From Bradyrhizobium nitroreducens (GTDB taxonomy: Bacteria; Pseudomonadota; Alphaproteobacteria; Rhizobiales; Xanthobacteraceae): DNA of 64,000 bases. The notes beneath the pieces are model-generated. The model was not told the DNA's origin. It worked only from the letters and a program-made list of their open reading frames with translations, and made no database searches. Location: positions 4,698,896 through 4,762,895 of the forward strand of contig NZ_LFJC01000003.1 of NCBI RefSeq assembly GCF_002776695.1, given 5' to 3'. Positions within the stretch are counted from its first letter, which is position 1, and the number at the start of each line of letters is the position of its first letter. The position numbers and the translations under genes are program-made. This document shows, one piece after another, positions 38,490-47,448 of the stretch.

Positions 38490-39656
38490 ATGGATTTCGC
38501 GCTCACCGACCAGCAGGAAGCCATTCGCGACGCCATCGCAAAGATCTGCGAAGGCTTTCCGGATGCCTATTGGCTGAAGAAGGACCACGACGGCGGCTTC
38601 CCGCATGATTTTCACAAGGCACTTGCCGACGCCGGCTGGCTCGGCATCTGCGTGCCGGAGGAGTATGGCGGCTCGGGTCTCGGCATCACCGAAGCTGCGA
38701 TCATGATGCGCACCATCGCGGAATCCGGCGCCGGCATGTCGGGCGCCTCCGCGGTCCACATCAACGTGTTCGGCCTCAACCCCGTCGTCGTGTTCGGCAC
38801 CGAGGAGCAGCGCAAGCGCATGCTGCCACCGATGGTCGAGGGCCGCGAGAAGGCGTGCTTCGCCGTCACCGAGCCGAACACCGGCCTCAACACCACGCAA
38901 CTGAAGACCCGCGCGGTCGCCAAGAACGACCGCTACATCGTCAACGGCCAGAAGGTGTGGATCTCGACCGCGCAGGTCGCGCACAAGATCCTGCTGCTGG
39001 CGCGCACGACGCCGCTGGAGGAGGTGCGCTCGCCGACCCACGGGCTCAGCCTGTTCTACACCGACTTCGACCGCAACAGGATCAAGGTCCACGAGATCGA
39101 GAAGATGGGCCGCAAGATCGTCGATTCCAACGAGCTGTTCTTCGAGGATTTCGAGATCCCGATGGAGGACCGCATCGGCGAAGAGGGCAAGGGCTTTCAG
39201 TACATCCTCGAAGGCATGAACCCGGAGCGAATTCTCATCGCGGCCGAGGCGGTTGGTTTGGGAAAACTCGCGCTGTCGCGCGCGACCGAATATGCCAAGA
39301 CGCGTGTTGTCTTCAACCGGCCGATCGGCAAGAATCAAGGCATCCAGCATCCGCTCGCGGTGAACTGGGTCGAGCTCGAAGCGGCTTGGTTGATGGTGAT
39401 GCAGGCGGCCTGGCAATACGACAAGGGCTTACCTTGCGGGGCCGGTGCGAATGCTGCGAAATATTTCGCGGGCGAAGCCGGCTACCATGCCTGCGAGCAG
39501 GCGGTGATGACGCATGGCGGCTTCGGCTACGCCAAGGAATTCCACGTCGAGCGTTACCTGCGCGAAGTGCTGATCCCGCGCATCGCACCGGTCAGCCCGC
39601 AACTCGCGCTCAGCTTCATCGCGGAAAAGGTGCTGGGTCTCGCCAAGTCGTATTGA
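38490..39656 (+). CDS. Acyl-CoA dehydrogenase
   Basis: 388-residue flavin enzyme of the acyl-CoA dehydrogenase family. Segments are LGICVPEEYGGSGLG, CFAVTEPNTGLNTTQLKTRA, KVWISTAQVAHKILLL, the helical ILIAAEAVGLGKLALSRATEYAKTR, and MTHGGFGYAKEFHVERYLRE. It introduces a 2,3 double bond in an acyl-CoA. Within this operon it would act on a CoA ester imported through the TRAP system. GAAGGAGAAC lies before the start. Confidence 0.93.
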   Translation: MDFALTDQQEAIRDAIAKICEGFPDAYWLKKDHDGGFPHDFHKALADAGWLGICVPEEYGGSGLGITEAAIMMRTIAESGAGMSGASAVHINVFGLNPVVVFGTEEQRKRMLPPMVEGREKACFAVTEPNTGLNTTQLKTRAVAKNDRYIVNGQKVWISTAQVAHKILLLARTTPLEEVRSPTHGLSLFYTDFDRNRIKVHEIEKMGRKIVDSNELFFEDFEIPMEDRIGEEGKGFQYILEGMNPERILIAAEAVGLGKLALSRATEYAKTRVVFNRPIGKNQGIQHPLAVNWVELEAAWLMVMQAAWQYDKGLPCGAGANAAKYFAGEAGYHACEQAVMTHGGFGYAKEFHVERYLREVLIPRIAPVSPQLALSFIAEKVLGLAKSY

Positions 39657-39669
39657 GCTCACGCCCGCA

Positions 39670-40914
39670 ATGTCCGCGGACTCGTCGCCGATCGATTTCT
39701 CCGGCCTGATCCGGGAAGCCGATCTCGTGGTGTGCGGGCAGGCGACGGCCGAGCCCGTCACCCTGACCGAAGCACTGATGGCGCAGGCTGCGCAGCTTCC
39801 GCCGTTTCGTATGATGATCGGGCCGGTATTTTCCGACACGTTCTCCGCCGCGTGCGCTCCCAGCGTGACGTTCCAGAGCTACGGCGTGATCGGCAACGCG
39901 CGACGGCTTGCGAAGGCCGGGCGGCTCGATGTGATCCCGAGCAATTACAGCGCCTTTTGCGCCGACTTCGCCACACGCCGCCACGGGGCCGATGTCGTTC
40001 TGGTGCAGCTTGCAGAGGACGGTGACGGGCGCTTGAGCGCCAGCCTCTCGAACGACTACGTCATCGAGGCCGCGCGAGGCGCGCGTCTCGTTATCGCCGA
40101 GATCAATCCGGATGCGCCGTTCACGTTTGGCGCCGAATGGCCCGGCGAGGTGCCGATCCATATGCGCGTGGCCGCGCGCCGGCTACCCGTCGAGCTGGCC
40201 TCGACGCCACCCGATGACATCTCAAAGCGCATTGCCGCCCATGCGGCGAGCCTGATCGCCGACGGCAGCACGCTTCAGTTCGGGGTGGGGCGGATTCCGG
40301 ACGCGATCCTCTCGTCGCTGTCCCACCTGCGCAATCTCGGCGTCCATTCCGGCCTGATCAACGATGCCGTCGTCGATCTGATCGCGTGCGGCGCGGTGAC
40401 GAATGCGGAGAAGGGGATCGATGCCGGAATCACGGTCACCAATCAGGTGATCGGCACGCAGCGAATCTACCGCTTCGTGCACGAGAACAAGACGGTCGCG
40501 GTGCGGTCGACGTCTTACACGCACGGCCAGAACGTGCTGGCGCGGATCAACCGCCTGGTCGCGATCAATTCGGCACTCCAGGTCGGGCTCGACGGCAGCG
40601 TCAATTCCGAGACGCTGAACGGCGTCGCGGTCGGCGCGATCGGCGGCCAGCTCGACTTCGTGCGCGGGGCCAATGCCTCGCCAGGCGGAAGAGCGATCAT
40701 CGCGCTGCCGGCGACGGCGTCCGATGGGAGCAGCCGGATCGTCGCCCATGTCGAGACCGTGACGACGCCGCGCGCGGATGTGGACGCCATCGTCACCGAA
40801 TGGGGCATCGCGGAGTTGCGCGGCTGCGGTCTTGCCGAGCGGGCGCGCCGCATGATCGCGATCGCCGCGCCCGAGCACCGCGATGCGCTGTCGGCGCGGC
40901 TTCGCGCGCGCTAG
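39670..40914 (+). CDS. Class I CoA transferase / acetyl-CoA hydrolase-like protein lacking the usual catalytic Glu
   Basis: 414 residues, the family of 4-hydroxybutyrate and acetate CoA-transferases and acetyl-CoA hydrolases (C-terminal AcetylCoA_hyd_C domain, GGQLDFVRGANASPGGRAI and VTEWGIAELRG). In this family a glutamate in the motif HSEM or HTEM forms the glutamyl-CoA intermediate; here the motif reads LGVHSGLINDAVVDL, with Gly at that point. It may be a hydrolase, a bind-only protein or use another residue. It is 13 bp after the acyl-CoA dehydrogenase gene and ends the operon; the next gene is convergent with one intervening base. Confidence 0.8.
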   Translation: MSADSSPIDFSGLIREADLVVCGQATAEPVTLTEALMAQAAQLPPFRMMIGPVFSDTFSAACAPSVTFQSYGVIGNARRLAKAGRLDVIPSNYSAFCADFATRRHGADVVLVQLAEDGDGRLSASLSNDYVIEAARGARLVIAEINPDAPFTFGAEWPGEVPIHMRVAARRLPVELASTPPDDISKRIAAHAASLIADGSTLQFGVGRIPDAILSSLSHLRNLGVHSGLINDAVVDLIACGAVTNAEKGIDAGITVTNQVIGTQRIYRFVHENKTVAVRSTSYTHGQNVLARINRLVAINSALQVGLDGSVNSETLNGVAVGAIGGQLDFVRGANASPGGRAIIALPATASDGSSRIVAHVETVTTPRADVDAIVTEWGIAELRGCGLAERARRMIAIAAPEHRDALSARLRAR

Positions 40915-40915
40915 C

Positions 40916-41452
40916 TCAGTTCATCATCGCGGCCGTCGGACGCTGGCTCTCGCTGGAGCCGATGATTCCCGGAAGGTCGGTCGCTTCGCCGGCGATCATG
41001 TGCGACATGCCCCAGAACAGGTGGGCGAGGCGGGAGAACACCATCCGCTCGCGCTCGGCGGGCAAGGTGCCATCGGGGATCGTCACCGTCTCGAGGCCGA
41101 CCACCTTCTTGAAGTCGGGCCAGATCGTCATCGACTGCGCGATCACGGAGTAGCAGCGGGGATCGTCGTCGCTCTCGTCGGGCGCCGGCGGCAAGCCCGG
41201 ATATTGCGTCGGCGTGGCGTAGAATTTGTACGCGCCATAGCCGAGCTTGAGCAGGAATTTCTCGGGCACGGCGACGTTGGCGGCGAAGGATACCAACCGC
41301 GCCTCGCTCAGCACGTCTGGCTCGATCGCGCTGAGGTCCGATGCGCGAAGCGCCGAGCAGAAGGCCAGATCGCGATTGTGCTCGCGGAGCAGATTGGCCA
41401 GCGGCTGCTGCTGTTGCACGGTGTCGGTGAGCAGGATGATGGTCTTGAGCAT
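40916..41452 (-). CDS. Formyltransferase-fold-like protein with altered active site
   Basis: 178 residues of uncertain function. SEARLVSFAANVAVPEKFLL then GYGAYKFYATPTQYPGLPP resembles the N-terminal formyltransferase fold (as in PurN, Fmt and sugar-amine formylases), where the corresponding text is typically an Asn-Phe-His-Pro block. Here Asn and His are replaced by Lys and Tyr, so formyl transfer is doubtful. Last gene of the leftward trio ahead of the flagellar genes. The gap to the glycosyltransferase-like gene is 13 bp. Confidence 0.6.
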   Translation of the reverse strand: MLKTIILLTDTVQQQQPLANLLREHNRDLAFCSALRASDLSAIEPDVLSEARLVSFAANVAVPEKFLLKLGYGAYKFYATPTQYPGLPPAPDESDDDPRCYSVIAQSMTIWPDFKKVVGLETVTIPDGTLPAERERMVFSRLAHLFWGMSHMIAGEATDLPGIIGSSESQRPTAAMMN

Positions 41453-41465
41453 CTTGAGGGGTCCC

Positions 41466-42845
41466 TCAGGGGAAGAGCTGGCGGGCGGTCATGGCCGCAT
41501 CGTCGCAGGCGTGGCTGGCGAAGAAATCGTTGGCGATACGCTGTCCCGGGGCGATCTCCAGGATGCGGTAGCGCGCGAGGCTCGCTGCTTCTCGCGCGGC
41601 ACCGACATCGTCCTGCCAGGCACAGAGCGACAGTTCGAGCCGGCCGTATCCGCCGCAATCGGCGGCATAGGCGCCGGTCACGGCCTCGACGGTCGCCGCC
41701 ACCGCACCCGCGTCGCTGGCCGAGACGTCGCGCAGGATCACGGCGATGCCGCTTCCGGTCGCGGCCTTCGAGGTCATCACCATGAAGGCGTCGCGGGCGC
41801 CGGTGCGACCGGCGCGGCGCGCCGTGCGCACGATGCTTGCGAAGCCGGGATCGGGACCGAGCTCCAGCGTCGTCGTCTGCTGGTCGTGCAGGATCGTCGC
41901 GCGCGAGGCGCCGAGGTCGCCCTTCAGCGCGTGATAGGAGCGCGGCAGCCAGACCGTATCGAGCGGCACCTGCGACGACGTCAGGCTCCAGGCCTGGTCC
42001 AGCAGATAGCCTTCCCAGACCGCGGGATAGGCGGCGGCCAGCTGTTGCCAGGCGCGAAGCAGCCGTTCCGCATGTGCGGAGCGACCGAGATAGAGCGTGC
42101 GCGCCGACATCTCCCAGCGGTTCCATTTGTGCAGGGCGACGTCGCAACCGAGGAAGGAGGACAGCAGGGGCGCCTCGCGTAAGACAGCGCCGGCCTCGAT
42201 GAATAGCAGCGGCTCGCGATATTTGTTCCACATCCGCACCATGAACTCCGCCTTCTCGAAGCAGAGCAGGCGGTCGTCGAGCTGGGTGTCGATCGCTTCG
42301 ATATGGCAATCGAGCTGCAGGCGTTCGAGCGAATGGCGGAGGCGGAGGGACGCGGCCGCGTCGGCGCCGCGCGGACGACAGGAGACGATCCGCGGCCGGA
42401 GGGCGGAGGCGTCCGCGGCGGCGAGGAATCTCGACCAGCCGATGCCGCCCCACCACATCTCGTGCGGGCCGTCCGCGCCGCAGGGGCCGACGGTGCCGAA
42501 TTCGGTCAGCTTGGATTTGAGGAAGTCGAAGCCGGGGTTTTCGCTTCGGGGAATGACGACGGCGCAGGCGGGATTGAGCGAACGGTAGAACAGCTCGGCC
42601 GCTGCGCCGCTCGGCGGTTCCTTCAGAATGATGACGCCGCCGTGCCGCCCGTCCGGGACGCCATCGAGCGTTGGCGCGCCGTATTGGCCGACCAGCCAGC
42701 CCAGCCGGTCGTGCTGGGCCCGGCCGAGCCGGACGCCGCCGGACTGCAGCAACTGATCAAGATTCGTCTGCGTCGCGTCCCGCAATTCCGTGCCCCCGGT
42801 TAAGCCCTTGGACTTCAACGGCCGGGGCGGCGCGATCAGGCGCAC
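41466..42845 (-). CDS. Glycosyltransferase-like protein of unknown specificity
   Basis: 459 residues. The middle (EPLLFIEAGAVLREAPLLSS then LGCDVALHKWNRWEM) resembles a nucleotide-diphospho-sugar transferase core, in which a DxD motif holds the metal; here it reads EAG, so activity is unproven. Near residue 360 a second segment (GIAVILRDVSASDAGAV) looks like a GT2-type N-terminus. The start is GTG and shares a base with the stop of the HAD-type gene (TAGTG), so the two are coupled. Assignment is tentative. Confidence 0.55.
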   Translation of the reverse strand: MRLIAPPRPLKSKGLTGGTELRDATQTNLDQLLQSGGVRLGRAQHDRLGWLVGQYGAPTLDGVPDGRHGGVIILKEPPSGAAAELFYRSLNPACAVVIPRSENPGFDFLKSKLTEFGTVGPCGADGPHEMWWGGIGWSRFLAAADASALRPRIVSCRPRGADAAASLRLRHSLERLQLDCHIEAIDTQLDDRLLCFEKAEFMVRMWNKYREPLLFIEAGAVLREAPLLSSFLGCDVALHKWNRWEMSARTLYLGRSAHAERLLRAWQQLAAAYPAVWEGYLLDQAWSLTSSQVPLDTVWLPRSYHALKGDLGASRATILHDQQTTTLELGPDPGFASIVRTARRAGRTGARDAFMVMTSKAATGSGIAVILRDVSASDAGAVAATVEAVTGAYAADCGGYGRLELSLCAWQDDVGAAREAASLARYRILEIAPGQRIANDFFASHACDDAAMTARQLFP

Positions 42846-45259
42846 TATTTGGGGTCGGCTTCGAGCGGGGTGATCGCGACGGAATAGACCGCGATTTCCT
42901 GCGTCATCGGGGCGACGGGGATCAGCAGGCAGCCGTCTTCAGCTTCGATGCGATAGTGGTCGCCATTCCGCTGCACGCCGGCAAAGATCAGCCCGTCGGT
43001 CGCGATCGCGGTCACGTTCTGGCTTTCGGCGGCGTCACGAAGGTCGTCGCCCCGCTGCATGGTCACGCCGTGAAGCAGTCCCTCGGGAGCGAATTTCGCC
43101 AGCGGCAGCGCGATCATGGTGATCGCCATGCGACGCGACAGGGGGACGCGCAGACGCAGCTCGCGGAGGCCGGTGCGATGGACGGTCACCGTCTCCAGCG
43201 TTGCATCGCCGCCGGTGCGGAATAGTCCGACCTGAGCTTGGCCGGCGGCCCGCTCCTCAAAGACGTCAGCGGGCAGGCGGTTGGCGCCGAACAGCACGTA
43301 GAGATAATTGTAGGATGGCGACAGGCCGGCGAAGCTGCCGGCGAGCCACATCGGCGGCGCGGCGGCCGTGCAGGCTGCCGAGAGGCCGCGGGCGGTGATC
43401 TGGTTGCGCACGAACTGCCGATCGAGCAATGGCGCGAGCGCGTGGGTGCCGAGATTGACGTCGTGCTTCAACGTGCCGAGCAGCGCCAGCTCGTCATCGT
43501 CGGGCAGCAGCAGAAGCCGGGCCAGCGTCGCCGCGCACCAGCGCGCGGCGACATCGGGCGCGGCATAGGGGGCGAGGTCATAGTCGCGCGCGACGCCGTC
43601 CGCGCTGCCTGCGAAAGCCAGCGCGCCGGCCTGGATCTCCGCGGCAAGCGCCACCTGCTCCGGCGGACGCGGATTGACTTCACGCAGCACCGCACCGCCG
43701 TCGTAATCGCGCACCGAGCCGTCGGCGGAGCAGCAGGCCTGCTCCAGGAGCGCGACGTTACGGATCAGCATGCGCTTGACGTGCGGCGTGACCACGAGGT
43801 CGGAGATGAAGCCTGCCGCGCTGTCCTCCCCGGCAACATCGTCGAAGGCGTCATCGAGCGACATCAGATAGGCGCCGTGGAGGCGGATCTTGATGCCTTC
43901 GAGGTCGAAGATGCGACGCAGCGCCTTCTGCACGCTGCCGGAATAGCCGAGATCGGCGATGACGAGGTCGGTGCAGTCGTCGAAGCCGGGGATTGCGTGA
44001 CGGAGATAGGCGAGCAGCCGGGCGCGCAGGCCCGCGGCGAGCGCGACGATTTCGGCCGGATCAATCAGTCCGGGAAGCGCCTCGGCGAGCTCCTCGCCGG
44101 AGGCGACGCCGCCGGGAAAAGCGGCAAAGAACGCCGTGACCTTTGGCGGCATGATCTTCACCATGTCGTGGAAGGTCGGCGCGTCGATCTTGAACACCTT
44201 TGCGAGCAGGTCGACCAGCGGCTGCATCGTGTCGGCCGAGGCGATCAGGCTGACGCGACGGTTGATCTCGAGATAGGCGGATGTCGGGCCGTGCAGCTCC
44301 TCCCGGATCCGGTGCGACAGAAACCCGTCACGGCCAAGAAAGCCGAGCGCGACCTGCCGGCCGGCACCTGCGATCTCCTGGCAACGCCGCGTCACGAAGG
44401 CGTCGAACGCGGCCATGACAGGGCCGAGCACGGTCAGCCCGAGGTGGAAGGCGTGAGATCTCTCGGCGCTGCGCGCGGCGACCATGCGCCGCAGGGTTCG
44501 CGCTCCATGATCGAGCCGCGATGGCGCGCCGGTGCACAGTAGCTCGAACATCGCCGTCTCACGCTGAAACTTCGAAGCCAGCTGCGCCGTCGCCTGCGGA
44601 TAATAGCGGGGATGAATGCCGTGGCGCTTTGCTCCCCTGATATCGGCCTTCTCATTGTCGCCGACGTGAAACGAGGCGGCGGCGTCAATTCCCTGCTCTG
44701 AGAGATAGGTGGCGAACAGGGCTTCGCTCTTGCCGGTGCCATGGTCGCAGGACGCATAGAGGAAGTCCCAGACCAGCCCGGGACGGCAAGCGCGCAGCAG
44801 CCGCGCCAGCCGGCCGCCGTCCCAATAGGTGTCCGAGATGAATCCGACACGATGGCCGGCGCGCTTCATGTCCAGATATTGCCCGAGCATGTCCGGGTTG
44901 GCGCGGCAGAGCTTGATCTCGGCGGTGAACTCGGCTTCGACCAGATCGTTCAGGTCCGCTCGCGAAAGGCCGAACAGCCTGAACGGAAAGCAGGAATAGA
45001 TCTCGCCGATGTGCACTTCGCTCGCGCCGCGTTTCTCCTTCGCGGTCCGGCGTGCACGCGATTCGGCCTGGATGCGATGTTGAACGAAACTCGCGGAAAC
45101 ATTCGGACAAGATCGTGAAATGCCCGATAGCTCGTAAGTCCTTTCAAATACGCCATCTGCCGTCGCGCATGCGCGCAGCAGAAACGTATCGAAAACATCG
45201 AACGACCAAGCAGAAACAATTTGCGCGCGGCGCTCCGCGCCGGCGGTAGCCGACTTCAT
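42845..45259 (-). CDS. Large HAD-superfamily protein (COG5610-like)
   Basis: 804 residues. The N-terminal third is a HAD hydrolase: motif I SFDVFDTFLL, motif II FISDTYW, a conserved lysine (GTGKSEALF), motif IV HVGDNEKADIRGA. The middle has GFLGRDGFLSHR and ADLGYSGSVQKALRRIF, blocks of the predicted-hydrolase group COG5610 often found in surface-polysaccharide clusters. The C-terminal 250 residues are beta-rich and unassigned. Likely a phosphatase or phosphotransferase in glycan or protein modification. It begins the leftward trio, diverging from the sigma-factor and flagellin genes. Confidence 0.75.
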   Translation of the reverse strand: MKSATAGAERRAQIVSAWSFDVFDTFLLRACATADGVFERTYELSGISRSCPNVSASFVQHRIQAESRARRTAKEKRGASEVHIGEIYSCFPFRLFGLSRADLNDLVEAEFTAEIKLCRANPDMLGQYLDMKRAGHRVGFISDTYWDGGRLARLLRACRPGLVWDFLYASCDHGTGKSEALFATYLSEQGIDAAASFHVGDNEKADIRGAKRHGIHPRYYPQATAQLASKFQRETAMFELLCTGAPSRLDHGARTLRRMVAARSAERSHAFHLGLTVLGPVMAAFDAFVTRRCQEIAGAGRQVALGFLGRDGFLSHRIREELHGPTSAYLEINRRVSLIASADTMQPLVDLLAKVFKIDAPTFHDMVKIMPPKVTAFFAAFPGGVASGEELAEALPGLIDPAEIVALAAGLRARLLAYLRHAIPGFDDCTDLVIADLGYSGSVQKALRRIFDLEGIKIRLHGAYLMSLDDAFDDVAGEDSAAGFISDLVVTPHVKRMLIRNVALLEQACCSADGSVRDYDGGAVLREVNPRPPEQVALAAEIQAGALAFAGSADGVARDYDLAPYAAPDVAARWCAATLARLLLLPDDDELALLGTLKHDVNLGTHALAPLLDRQFVRNQITARGLSAACTAAAPPMWLAGSFAGLSPSYNYLYVLFGANRLPADVFEERAAGQAQVGLFRTGGDATLETVTVHRTGLRELRLRVPLSRRMAITMIALPLAKFAPEGLLHGVTMQRGDDLRDAAESQNVTAIATDGLIFAGVQRNGDHYRIEAEDGCLLIPVAPMTQEIAVYSVAITPLEADPK

Positions 45260-45321
45260 GCTGCAATTCCCCGTCCACCAAGACGATTAACGCGCGCATG
45301 CGTCGAGTCAGGCGCCACAAA

Positions 45322-45338
45322 CGCGAAAAAAATTCGCG
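45322..45338. promoter_or_regulatory. CGCGAA-N5-TTCGCG palindrome upstream of the HAD gene
   Basis: The inverted half-sites CGCGAA (45322-45327) and TTCGCG (45333-45338) surround five A residues, about 65 bp before the HAD-type start. The same half-sites recur at 46487-46502 ahead of fliC. It may be a binding site for one regulator; this is inference. Confidence 0.4.
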
Positions 45339-45772
45339 CGTGATTCAAAAACGTGTTCGCCGCGACTGACAGATTCAAAAAAATCGCTAGGTTCGAAAAA
45401 GGTGATTCGGAAAAAATTGCCGAGTGCGAAAGCCGTCTCGCGTTCATTCACACTCGGAAACAATCGCTTCCTGATGCGCTGCGCGCGCGTCGCGTTTGAT
45501 CGCCTAGTGCCGCGTAATGTCAGCGTTTTCTCCCGCATGCATCTCTTCAGGATGGATGATCCGCCATGGCGCGAGACGATGTGATGATTGCAGACTTGAT
45601 GCGCGAGATGATCGCGCGGTCGGCAATTATTGCCCGATGCTCGGCAAAAGATACCGGCTAACTTCTTGAAAAATAACAAAAATTATCCGCCTGGATTGTT
45701 TGGCCCCTGCGTTCAACGCCTGGAAGCCGTGTGGCATGTGCGCGACCGGCATTGCAGGTTGGAGGTTGCGGG
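45326..45772. other. A-tract-rich 513-bp intergenic region before the sigma-factor gene
   Basis: Five A-runs lie at 45326-45332, 45347-45351, 45377-45383, 45396-45400 and 45411-45416; the first three are spaced close to two and three helical turns, so the DNA is probably curved. This is striking in so GC-rich a genome. No gene with a ribosome site is visible from 45,260 to 45,772. The last 130 bp includes CTTCTTGAAAAATAACAAAAATTATCC, AT-rich, which may be the sigma-factor promoter; no certain -35/-10 was set. Confidence 0.6.
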
Positions 45773-46471
45773 ATGAGTTACGCTGCTGATGTCTGGGCTC
45801 CCGCCGAGGCCGAGATGACGGCCATCGCGCCGGTCGATGCGATCGTGCCGGTGACGCCCTCGGTGCCGCTCGCGCCGGACAGCACGCCTGAGATGGCCGA
45901 CGTCGTCTACGACGAGGACAGCGAGCTTCTCGACAAGCTCGCGACCGGAGACGAAGCCGCCTTCCGCACATTGGTCGAGCGTCACATCGATCGCGCCTAT
46001 GCGATCGCGCTGCGCATCGTCGGCAACGCGGCGGACGCCGAGGACGTGGTTCAGGACACCATGCTCAAGATCTGGAGTCATCGCGGGCGCTGGCAGCACG
46101 GCCGCGCCAAGTTCTCCACCTGGCTCTACCGCGTCATCTCCAACCGTTGCATCGATCTGCGCCGCAAGCCGCGCAACGAGAATGTCGAGACGGTGCCTGA
46201 GGTCGCCGACAGTCAGCCCGGCGCCGTCGAGATCATCGAGCGCAACGAGCTGAACGGCATGCTGGAGCTCGCGATGCAGCGCCTGCCCGAGCAGCAGCGC
46301 ATCGCGGTGATCTTCTCGTATCATGAGAACATGAGCAACGGCGAGATCGCCCAGGTGATGGACACCACGGTGGCCGCCGTCGAGTCGCTGCTCAAGCGCG
46401 GACGCCAGCAGCTCCGTCAATTGCTGCGCAAGCACGAACGCGACATCCGCACCGCGTTTACCGATTGCTAA
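45773..46471 (+). CDS. ECF-type RNA polymerase sigma factor
   Basis: 232 residues. After a Pro/Val-rich leader of about 45 residues comes region 2 (VVQDTMLKIWSHRGRW, FSTWLYRVISNRCIDLRR) and region 4 (RLPEQQRIAVIFSYHENMSN then GEIAQVMDTTVAAVESLLKRG), the two domains of extracytoplasmic-function sigma factors. It probably directs expression of nearby genes. ATG 45773 has GGAGG seven bases upstream. It lies 143 bp before fliC, and the leftward HAD operon shares the upstream region. Confidence 0.9.
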   Translation: MSYAADVWAPAEAEMTAIAPVDAIVPVTPSVPLAPDSTPEMADVVYDEDSELLDKLATGDEAAFRTLVERHIDRAYAIALRIVGNAADAEDVVQDTMLKIWSHRGRWQHGRAKFSTWLYRVISNRCIDLRRKPRNENVETVPEVADSQPGAVEIIERNELNGMLELAMQRLPEQQRIAVIFSYHENMSNGEIAQVMDTTVAAVESLLKRGRQQLRQLLRKHERDIRTAFTDC

Positions 46472-46486
46472 CCATAAAATTTGCTC

Positions 46487-46502
46487 CGCGAAAATTTTCG
46501 CG
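46487..46502. promoter_or_regulatory. 16-bp perfect palindrome between sigma factor and flagellin genes
   Basis: CGCGAAAATTTTCGCG, 15 bp after the sigma-factor stop. It shares the half-sites CGCGAA and TTCGCG with the site at 45322-45338. No T-run follows, so an operator is more likely than an intrinsic terminator. Confidence 0.45.
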
Positions 46503-46614
46503 CCTGATCTGCTTGCGCTCCGCCGTTTGAGCGAACGGACGGGGCTGCGGTCCGCGTCGTCGTAAGTCGATCTTCACGATGCGGCACGCCTGCCCATCAG
46601 CACAGGAGCTACCA

Positions 46615-47439
46615 ATGCCCGCAATCAACACCAACACCGCCGCCAATGCCGCGGTCCGCTACCTCAACGTCAACTCGGCGCAGGAGAGCAGCTCGCTCTC
46701 GAAGCTGTCGAGCGGCTCGCGCATCACCTCGGCATCCGACGACGCCGCGGGTCTTGCGATCTCCACGCGCATCTCCTCGGACGTGACCACGCTGCAGCAG
46801 GCTGCGACCAACGCTTCGCAGGCCACCGCGATCCTCCAGACCGCCGACGGCGGCGCCTCGAACATCTCCGACATTCTCGCGCGCATGAAATCGCTGGCCT
46901 CCGAGTCCGCCTCGGGCACCACGACCGATTCCAGCCGCGCCTACATCCAGTCGGAATTCTCCCAGCTCAATTCCGAAATCGACTCGATCGCGACCGGCAC
47001 CCGCTACTCCAGCCAGAGCCTGCTCGACGGATCCAGCGTGTTCTCGTCCGGCGTGTCCGTGCTGGTCGGCTCGGACGGCTCCGACACCATCAACATCACG
47101 CTGACCAGCCTCACGGCGTCCTCGCTCGCCGTCACCTCGCTCGACGTCAGCACCCAGTCCGGGGCAACGTCTGCGCTCGACGCCCTCGATACCGCGATCG
47201 ACACGGTCTCCGCCGCGCGCGCCTCGATCGGCGCCCAGGAATCGCGCTTCAACTTCTCGTCCGATTCGATTTCGACCCAGACGCAGAACCTCCAGTCGGC
47301 AAACTCCGCGATCAAGGACGTGGATATCGCGGCCGAGCAGTCCAAGCTGTCTTCAGCCGAGGTGAAGACCCAGGCGGCCGTGTCGGCGCTCGCTGCCGCC
47401 AATCAGATGCCGCAGTACCTCCTCAAGCTGCTGAGCTGA
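46615..47439 (+). CDS. fliC: Flagellin
   Basis: 274 residues, a short flagellin. Conserved N-terminal D0/D1 (INTNTAANAAVRYLNVNSAQ, LSKLSSGSRITSASDDAAGLAIS) and C-terminal helices (AIKDVDIAAEQSKLSSAEVKTQAAVSALAAANQMPQYLLKLL) flank a small Ser/Thr-rich centre. The product is secreted by the flagellar export system and polymerised into the filament; its Ser/Thr wealth would suit O-linked modification. ATG 46615 has AGGAG upstream. A strong hairpin follows. Confidence 0.94.
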   Translation: MPAINTNTAANAAVRYLNVNSAQESSSLSKLSSGSRITSASDDAAGLAISTRISSDVTTLQQAATNASQATAILQTADGGASNISDILARMKSLASESASGTTTDSSRAYIQSEFSQLNSEIDSIATGTRYSSQSLLDGSSVFSSGVSVLVGSDGSDTINITLTSLTASSLAVTSLDVSTQSGATSALDALDTAIDTVSAARASIGAQESRFNFSSDSISTQTQNLQSANSAIKDVDIAAEQSKLSSAEVKTQAAVSALAAANQMPQYLLKLLS

Positions 47440-47448
47440 TGATCAACT

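Noticed and set aside
36951-39416. 821-residue minus-strand open frame
   Set aside because: It lies across dctM and the acyl-CoA dehydrogenase, both firm on the other strand, and has low-complexity charged residues.
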